From positions 4,832,828 through 4,896,827 of the forward strand of contig ML664174.1 of NCBI GenBank assembly GCA_007570785.1: a DNA stretch of 64,000 bases, in the 5' to 3' direction. The notes below the pieces were generated by a model. The model was not told the origin of the DNA and ran no database searches. It saw nothing but the letters and a program-made list of their open reading frames with translations. Shown piece by piece: positions 57,261 to 64,000 of this stretch. How positions within the stretch are numbered: the first letter of the stretch is position 1; each line of letters starts with the position of its first letter. A program made the position numbers and the translations under genes. This DNA comes from Antilocapra americana (Eukaryota > Chordata > Mammalia > Artiodactyla > Antilocapridae).

Positions 57261-59859
57261 AAAAATGAAAAGAACAAAGAGAAGGTAAAGCATTTGGAGA
57301 CAGCTGTTTATAAGAGACTCTTTCTAAAGTCTAAGAAACTTCTGTGCCATATTCTTTCATAAAATTCCACACTCAGACCAAAGGAGAGCAGAAAGGTGAC
57401 AACGAAGGCAGTGCATCACTGTCTGTCTTTCGACTAACACCTGGTGAGCATCCACGACACACTGGGCACTGGGCCAGGCTCAGTGAAGATCCCTATCGCT
57501 GGCACTACTGGATTCTAACCGTAAAGTAATACAAATCAAAAAACAGGCAATACTAAGTTGAAACAAGATAACAGTCTCAAACCAGAACAAAACAAGCAGC
57601 ATCCTGACTCATAAAATCAAATTCCTATATGTTCCTAAAAGCTGATCTCCTCTCATATTCCTGCTGGTTTCCAGTAGGATCCCTCACTGAAAACTCTTCT
57701 GGGAAGCAAATGATGTTCCTGAAACTCCTGCTAAAGCCAAGATGATCACTACAAGTGCCTCCCCTCAAAAGAGCTCCCAGAAGACAAACTCTTAATAAGA
57801 CAAAGGCAATCATGGCTGGCAAAGCAGCCTGAGGCCAGACCAGGAGTACTATTAAAAGCAAAGCATTCCCCAGAATATCAAGGGCATCTGAAGTCTGAAA
57901 ACCTTCACTCAACTAAAACTCCTTGGAAATATTTCTTCGTGATTGAAACCTGGGAGTGCTCTCTGCTAGCTCTGCCATTACACCGTTCATCTGAGGCACT
58001 GTGGAGTCCATGGTGCCCAGAAGTGGACCACAAGGAGGGACTCAGCTCCGAAGCATAGCAGCTCCTCAAATTGCCTGGTCGAGCCTACATCCACCAAGGC
58101 TGCCACCACCTCAGCCATCCCTACCGCCATGCAGTCATCACCAGACAACATGAAACCCCTTTAACAGTTAAGGCAGATGCGTAAAAACCTGAGGCTGCAC
58201 GGGCTGTCTAAGCGTGTGGTGTCCCTAGCACTGTGCAATGCACAGCCTGAACAACTGCTCACGGCAGCCCTGCCTGGATTCCACCCTGGATCACTCTTTG
58301 CTTTGCACTGTGAACCATTGCATGAACCGTAAGTTTCCTGAGGGCAGGAACATGGATTATTTAGTTTTTAATGCTCCCACAGTGCCTAGCACTCAGCTGA
58401 TGATCAGTCATTCTCCCCTAGCAATTCTGTTAGGGGCTTCTTCTGACCAACTTTAGAGACAGAAAGCAGCCTTTCTGGGGCCTACCCCGACTCTCCAGGC
58501 ACATTCAATCCACTCCCCACCCACCCCCGTGAGCATCTAAAAATTCCCACTTGTCCTTTCCTTGAGGCCAGATCAACGAAAGCACCAGGAAATCATTAGT
58601 GTCAGAGACTCTCAGAGGGAAAAGGACTTCAAGCTCCTGTCACTGAGGTCACAGTGTATAGCTCTATGACCTGCAAAACTCCAGAGAGCAGCCTTCCTCA
58701 GCACAAGCAGTATACAATATGCGGATCCTGTCCCTCAACCCTTATCTATGCAGGATTCAGGAGGCCCCAGGGCCCTTAGTGGAGAGCTGGAATTTTTGGG
58801 TGGTTCCTCATACCAAGGCAAAATCTGTTTCCACCCCCGCTTCAGAGCGGTTCACATTCTGGCCCCTGTCCTATCCTCTGGCATCTCACACAGAAAGCCT
58901 TATCTCATGTCTCAGCAAAGATGAAGCCGTGAGGTCCCATTCAGGCCCCTTGGATTCCAGCCCAAACTAGAGGCAGTTCTTTTGATGCTGCTCCTTGTCC
59001 CTCGCTGAAGATGCTTGACTTGCCAAGGGCTGCGATGGGAGGAGAGAGAACTAGGACACACCCCGCCCTCCCCCAACCAGCAGCTGTGCCTGCCTCTGTC
59101 CACTGCCACTTTCATCCAGAACCTGGCTTCCGGACAGGTGCAGAGCAAAAGTAGAGCAGTCAGGAAATCATAAAGAAAAACCTGCATTCCTGCATCCTTC
59201 TAGGCAAGTCTCCCAAGCAGCGGGGCTCCTCGGGCTGTTGACTGAAATACATTCCCCCAGCCAGGGTTCCCTTAGAGCTGCCCTTTGGGCAAAGTGCCCC
59301 CAGGCTTCCTGCGAGCCCCTGGATCATCCCATCATGCTCCTCCCTGGAGGTAAGCCTGCTGAGGGGCATGTTCCTCCCCTAGAACCTGTGTGGCCAGGTT
59401 TGTGTTTCCTGGCCTGAGTGGGAAGGACACAGGCACCTCGCCTCTTCCAGGAGAAGGGTTGTGGACACATCTAAAGCCAGCAATTTGCCTGCCCTGACTC
59501 TGTCCCACAACCCCCTTTCCAAGAAGGAAATGTAAAACTCAACTCTTGTTACTTCCTTGGATCTGGACAAGGGGAGGCACCTTCCCCTGAATGAGAAACT
59601 ATGGCCTATGGGACTGAGAAGAGAATGAGAGGGGCTGGACCCAGATCGGTCCGCAGGACAGAATGCCTGTGGGCATGCTCGGAGAGTGGAGGGGGGGTGG
59701 GCGGTAGGGGGATGCAGAGAAGAGATATAAGCCCTCTTGTCCCAGAAGCAGCCAGGAGGTAAGAAGAGGTGTGAGTGGCACCCAGGAAGGCAGAAGAGGC
59801 TGAGAAATTCAGGAGGGGCAAGAATAACCCTACAGAAAAGGCTCTGGGCACACTGTCTC
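57261..59859. other. SLC10A1 upstream region, no recognised gene
   Basis: About 2.6 kb of mainly unique sequence. L2-like tails lie at about 57420-57500 and 58325-58395. A minus-strand frame at 57625-57912 has hydrophobic stretches but no family. An ATATAAG motif lies at 59725-59731, too far upstream to set the start of the leader unless that leader is over 300 bases. Confidence 0.45.
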
Positions 59860-60065
59860 TCTCTTTTGGGGACAAAGCCAGAGAAAGAACAGCCAGTTGC
59901 ATAATCCTTCTATTTGCTCAGATCTACATTTTGCCCTGAAGCTCCCTGCCCTGGGAAGTAATTGAAGAAGGCACCCAGCAAGGACTGGGCAGGGCAGGGA
60001 ATCAGCAGACCAGCCAAGGGTACGTGGGGTCTTCAGCCTTTCTTCCACCACTGCCATCCAGGAGG
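59860..60065 (+). promoter_or_regulatory. SLC10A1: SLC10A1 proximal promoter and 5' leader
   Basis: This is a cluster of liver-type motifs just upstream of the start codon. GGGGACAAAGCCA (59868-59880) resembles a DR1/HNF4-RXR site. GTTGCATAAT (59896-59905) fits the C/EBP consensus RTTGCRYAAY exactly. TATTTGC (59911-59917) fits FOXA. Rodent Ntcp promoters are known to be controlled by HNF1, HNF4, C/EBP, RXR:RAR and FOXA, so the cluster is plausible. No convincing TATA box occurs in the right place. The cap site is not determined. Confidence 0.6.
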
Positions 60066-60421
60066 ATGGAGGCCTTCAACGAGTCTTCCCCGTTCAACTT
60101 CTCCCTCCCGCACAACTTCGGCAAGCGGCCCACCGACCGGGCGCTGAGCATCATTCTGGTGATCATGCTGTTAACCATCATGCTCTCACTGGGCTGCACC
60201 ATGGAGTTCAGCAAGATCAAGGAGCACTTCTGGAGGCCTAAGGGGCTGGTCGTAGCCCTGGTGGCACAGTTTGGCATCATGCCCCTCACTGCCTTTGGAC
60301 TGGGCAAGTTCTTCCAGCTGACCAACGTTGAGGCCCTGGCCATCCTGATCTGCGGCTGCTCGCCAGGAGGGAACCTCTCCAACCTCTTCACCCTGGCCAT
60401 AAAGGGGGACATGAACCTGAG
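60066..60421 (+). CDS. SLC10A1: SLC10A1 (NTCP) coding exon 1
   Basis: NTCP is the sodium-dependent taurocholate symporter of the hepatocyte sinusoidal membrane, driving bile-acid uptake with two sodium ions. In humans it also serves as the hepatitis B virus receptor. The exon encodes residues 1-118 and two bases of codon 119 (AG/GTAGGA donor, cut after 60421), the same break as in human. Visible features: a short extracellular N-terminus with glycosylation sequons at N5 (NES) and N11 (NFS); FGKRPTD at residues 18-24; membrane segments near residues 25-45, 60-80 and 88-113; the [10 protein letters not shown] sodium-binding motif at residues 97-106 with S105 and N106; and Q68. The ATG has a good context (A at -3, G at +4). 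The frame extends upstream without an ATG (only GTG at 60024), so this start is preferred. The full protein is about 349 residues; the remaining exons are outside the window. Confidence 0.96.
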
Positions 60422-61674
60422 GTAGGACTGCGGGTGAGCAGGGAGCGACCTGGGAAGATCGCAGTCAAGGCGAAGAGCCAGGAGGGGAGTGAATGGGGGC
60501 TGGGAGGCTGCTAGGCATGGGGTAGCAGCCATTTATTGTCAAAAGCTTATACTGGGCTGGGGGCAGGAGCTGGGGTACACCTTGGCTAAGGCTCCAAGCC
60601 AAAGGGACTCGGCTGGTCCAGAGACATCCTTGAGATGTCCCTGAACCCACCCCTTACTCTCAGGGTTGTCTCAAATGGGGCACAAGGCCTGTGTTGAAAG
60701 AACACTGTACTGATTTAAAGCAAATGACCTCGGTGAACTTTCACCCGTCTGCCAGGGTGGGCAGAATTCTGCTTCAAGGCCAGAGATACGAAAGGGAGTG
60801 AAGATTAGTTCAAAAGATCTCCAAGGAGATCAAGGCAGCTCAGAACCAAAGAGCACCTCCAGTTATCGCGAAGCAGGAAGGAATTGCCAAAGATCCCCCC
60901 AACTGTCTGTCCAAGTGGGCTGTCCTCTCTGAACCTCCCCTCTCCACCTATCAGAGGCAAGAACCCTTCAACACAAAGGCACAGCCAGGTAGATCCTGGA
61001 GTCCCCCAGCACCAGGTCGGGGTCCCAGGTCAGGACAAGCCTCACCTCAGCCAAAGTGGGAGGAGGCAACAGCAGCATCCACACACCCAAACCATTATAG
61101 CAGAAGTCAGTGAGAGTGGAATCCTGCAGGGGGCGGCTGAATACTGGTCCTTCCAAAGGGGTGGGACTCTGGTCTGGAATGTTTCCCAGGGCCAGGCCAC
61201 GTCAGACCAGCTCCAGCTGAAGAAAACTCACCAGCACAAAAGCTCTGGCTCTTACTTAATTGTCCATCTCAAGCCTATCTCTTATGGTTCAGTCCTCAGT
61301 AGAGAGGCTATTCCATTCCAGGCAGCGCAGTAAATTCAAGACAGTCCACCTGCTTGTGCCTGTCTGTACCCTGCCCCTGACTGAACTGTACTAAAAACCA
61401 GCCAAGTAGGGAATCCTCTTCCTGGTGATGCCAAGTGATGCTGGAGCTGATTCTTAAATAAAAACATGATAGTGATCATGGGGGGTTACCTGGACCTGCC
61501 GTCTGAGAAGCTCTGGACTCTCCACCCATATAACTCAACCCTCACTGAGGTGTTTGATAGAGAGAGCCTGGCTTGTACAGTTTCTCACAGGAACATGTCC
61601 AGTGTTCAACCACCTCACCGTGAGGAAGTTCTTCCCCTTATCTGATCCAGGTCCTTCCTGCTGCAAAACAAGCC

Positions 61675-61805
61675 CAACTTGATCTAGACAGGGCGCCATG
61701 CAACCTCTGTGTCCCGTACAGAGAAACCTGAACCATATCTTATTTCTGATGTAGAAGGGTTGCAAGCTTGCCTGGTAGCTCAGCTGGTAAAGAATCCACC
61801 TGCAA
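61675..61805 (+). repeat. Local duplication, copy A
   Basis: Sequence around ctgtgtcccgtacagagaaac, ctgatgtagaagggttgc, then the SINE head ggtagctcagctggtaaag recurs at 63600-63721 with small differences. Both copies carry the SINE at the same junction, so the duplication happened after the SINE inserted. Confidence 0.8.
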
Positions 61806-61925
61806 TGTGGGAGACCTGGGTTCAATCCCTGGGTTGGGAAGATCTCCTGGAGGAGAGCGTAGCAACCCACTCCAGTATTCTTGCCTGGAGAATCCCTATG
61901 GACAGAGGAGCCTGGCAGGATACCC
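61767..61925 (+). mobile_element. Bov-tA SINE, 3'-truncated
   Basis: Head cttgcctggtagctcagctgg, B box gggttcaatccctggg, the caacccactccagtattctt core; it ends near ggacagaggagcctggcagg without the usual gtcggacacgactgag tail. Confidence 0.9.
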
Positions 61926-62329
61926 AGGGCCTCATGGCTCTGTAGCAGCAGAGCTGCATGGGTGGGTGGGGAGGTGGGAGGCAGAGTAAAGCACAGTAGG
62001 AGAATCTCTAAGTGTGAGTGACCAGACCTCCCAGTCTCTGGAGCCAGTGGGTGCCAGTGAGGTCCCTTTGGCAATGCCTGCTTTTCTGAGGCTCTAAGCC
62101 TCCACCAGTAGAATCTCCAGTGACTCATGCTCTCTTGCTCAGGCTCCTGGTCTGAGCACCTGGGAACTGTAACTTCCACCTAGGCCCCTCAAGAGATAAT
62201 GCTTTGCAGGACAGCCACCTTCTGCCATAAAACCCCTTCCCACAGACCAACCTCCCATGCACATGAAACCAGGCCTCTGACCCCACTCACCCTCCACCAT
62301 CACAAGCTGCCAGAAACTTCAAATTCCAG

Positions 62330-62560
62330 ATGGAGTTCTTCACCTGGGACAACTTGTTATAGGTATTATAGTAATGATAATGGTGCTGATAACAAAAGAC
62401 AGCCAGGCAATGGGCCAAACACTCTACACGGGATCCTCATACAGCTTCCATGAGGAGGTACTATAAGGAGCTCCATTCTAGAGATGAGAAAACTGAGCCT
62501 TAGAGAGGTTAGTACATTTATCCGAGGTCTGAGGGCTCCAAAGCCTGTGCTTTCACTCAA
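62330..62560 (-). mobile_element. MIR element, antisense
   Basis: It contains gggatcctcatacagcttcc, gagatgagaaaactgagcc and ttagagaggttagtacatt, standard antisense MIR order. A weaker antisense MIR-like patch lies at about 62840-62960. Confidence 0.75.
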
Positions 62561-63599
62561 GTATCTTCAGTGCCCGGTGTGGCCAGAAGGTGACTGCTAC
62601 ACAGGGCAAATGCCGCCCATCTCTGCCGTGGGTGTTGTGGGATCAGGGACTCATGGCTGGCATAGCTTCCTGCTTTTCAGGAGAAGACAGAATCTCCCTT
62701 TGAAGGTGAAATCTCCAAATTTTTTATTGTTTGCAACAATTTCAAATTTTTTAAAACACTGTGCAAGCCAAACTGTACATGTCAAAGACCTAAATGCCAC
62801 CCAGAGGCTACGGGTTTGAGGCCTGTGTACAATACCATGCTATTCCCATCTGGACTAGAAAGGAATGTTGAGACCAATTCCACTTTACACATGAGAAAGC
62901 TGAAGTCCAGAGACTTGCCAGAGGCTTCCCCGAGAATCTGTGGGCAAGCTGTGTCCAGAGCTAGTCCTGGAGTCTCTCTTGCCCGTCATTCTGCCTCATG
63001 GCTGGAGTGAGGCTGAGGGAGACCCTCGTAGGGGGAAGGCACATTCCAGAAGGCTGGGCGGCCCCCCGGGTGGACCTCTCAAGGCAGCCAGGCACAGTAG
63101 CTCTTTCCTCTAGGATGCTGAGAGTCATGTTCCAAAAAAGACAGTGGGCCCACAGGCAAGAGAAAGTGCCCTCCCTGGGGGACAGAAGAGAGAGGGCCAG
63201 CGGGAACTGGGCCCCTTTGACGACCACCTATGCCACCCCTCAAGTTCACCTGCTACCCCCCAACCCCTCATCCCGCCTACAGGAGACAGCAGAGGCAATG
63301 GCTGTGGAGACAACCCAAGGATTCTCACAGCTCTCCCCACCATGACAGACTAGGCAGGAGGAGACAGAAGCTATGTGGGTTCCCCAAAGTCTCCCACTTT
63401 ACCACAGAAACCGACCAGTTCCCTCACAGCTCCCTCAGCTTCTGCTGCCAGTGACTCTGTCAGCAGGAGCTCAAAACCTATCCCTCAAGCAGGGTATATA
63501 CAGTTGCCCCAAAGCAGGCTGTGTGGAGTGCTCTGAGAATTTAAGCAGGAAGGTTTAAAAAAAGAAAGGTGAGTCATTCCCCCTGGTCCCTGGACCCCT

Positions 63600-63721
63600 C
63601 GACAAGGTCCAAGGCAGCCTCCGTGTCCTGCAGAGAGAAACCTGGACCATATCTTAATTCTGATGTAGAAGGGTTGCCAGCTTCCCTGGTAGCTTAGCTG
63701 GCAAATAATCCGCCTGCAATC
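63600..63721 (+). repeat. Local duplication, copy B
   Basis: It contains ctccgtgtcctgcagagagaa, accatatcttaattctgatg and gaagggttgccagcttccc, and then the first part of a Bov-tA head, stopping at gcctgcaatcc. It lies 1.9 kb downstream of copy A. Confidence 0.8.
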
Positions 63722-64000
63722 CAGATTCACAGTGTTACTATGCGAGAGATTCCAGTCTCAGAGCTACAGCAGGACTGCCCTCCCAGCACTGCCCTTCAGG
63801 GTAACAGGACCATGACTGTCACAGATACCAGAAATTTAGGCCAAGAGCCCAGCCCTTGTACATGCGGAGGAGGTATCAGGAGGTCTGGGAGCATGGCTCC
63901 CACACATACCCCAGTGCACAAGGCACACCAAGTCCCAGAGCAAATTCCAAAGCTCCCAACATGCCAAGCCAAAGCAAGCATGACTCCTGTTCAAGGTCAT

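Larger units (their letters stand above)
60422..64000 (+). other. SLC10A1: SLC10A1 intron 1 (first part)
   Basis: It begins at donor GTAGGA (60422-60427) and continues past the window end. It contains MIR relics, Bov-tA copies and a locally duplicated segment. The numerous short open frames have no domain. No second exon appears. Confidence 0.9.

Noticed and set aside
57625..57912. Hydrophobic 95-codon minus-strand frame
   Set aside because: It resembles a membrane protein only by leucine/alanine richness; there is no family match and no promoter or splice evidence.
60024..60065. In-frame N-terminal extension of SLC10A1
   Set aside because: The extension begins with GTG, not ATG. The ATG at 60066 has a good context and matches the known N-terminus.

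Overview
This is nuclear DNA from a ruminant, most likely a bovid. Bov-tA SINEs, BovB LINE 3' ends and CHR-type tRNA-derived SINEs are scattered through it. Together these are diagnostic of Pecora/Ruminantia, but they do not separate cattle from buffalo, sheep or goat. Three protein-coding traces can be named. The 5' end of SMOC1 lies on the minus strand (coding exon 1 at 1137-1235, with CpG island, TATA/GC-box/CCAAT promoter and the start of intron 1). A processed copy of PSMD4 (26S proteasome subunit Rpn10/S5a) lies on the plus strand at 39001-40280. Coding exon 1 of SLC10A1 (the hepatic bile-acid transporter NTCP) is at 60066-60421, followed by the start of its intron 1. The head-to-head SLC10A1/SMOC1 arrangement matches the human 14q24 neighbourhood as I know it, so the window is essentially the whole intergenic region between two divergent promoters.

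Layout: 1-1136 SMOC1 intron 1; 1137-1760 SMOC1 exon 1, 5'UTR and promoter; 1.8-28 kb mostly unique sequence with MIR, L2, L1, BovB and SINE insertions, a piggyBac-like transposase fossil (about 9.77-10.50 kb), and regions that look like conserved regulatory DNA (23.5-24.1 kb, 26.6-27.05 kb); 28-34.6 kb a dense nest of repeats inserted in one another; 34.6-39 kb mixed, with a candidate regulatory block at 37.0-37.25 kb; 39.0-40.3 kb the PSMD4 retrocopy; 40.3-59.8 kb L1, MaLR-like LTR, MER5-like, MIR, Bov-tA and BovB relics around unannotated sequence; 59.86-60.07 kb the SLC10A1 promoter and 5' leader; 60.42-64 kb SLC10A1 intron 1 with a small internal duplication.

The two genes are functionally unrelated: a basement-membrane/BMP-modulating secreted protein and a hepatocyte sodium/bile-acid symporter. 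I see no sign of a shared promoter; about 58.5 kb separates them. The non-coding blocks rich in homeodomain, SOX and FOX-type sites are more plausibly developmental enhancers (SMOC1 is developmentally regulated) than parts of SLC10A1, but that is inference. I found no new multi-gene system. The observations most worth checking are the PSMD4 retrocopy with a long open frame, the piggyBac fossil, the candidate enhancers, the SMOC1 overlapping uORF, and several mutational footprints (perfect hairpin, local duplications, nested insertions). Repeat family names are from memory of consensus sequences; boundaries are good to roughly 5-20 bases unless a target-site duplication is given.
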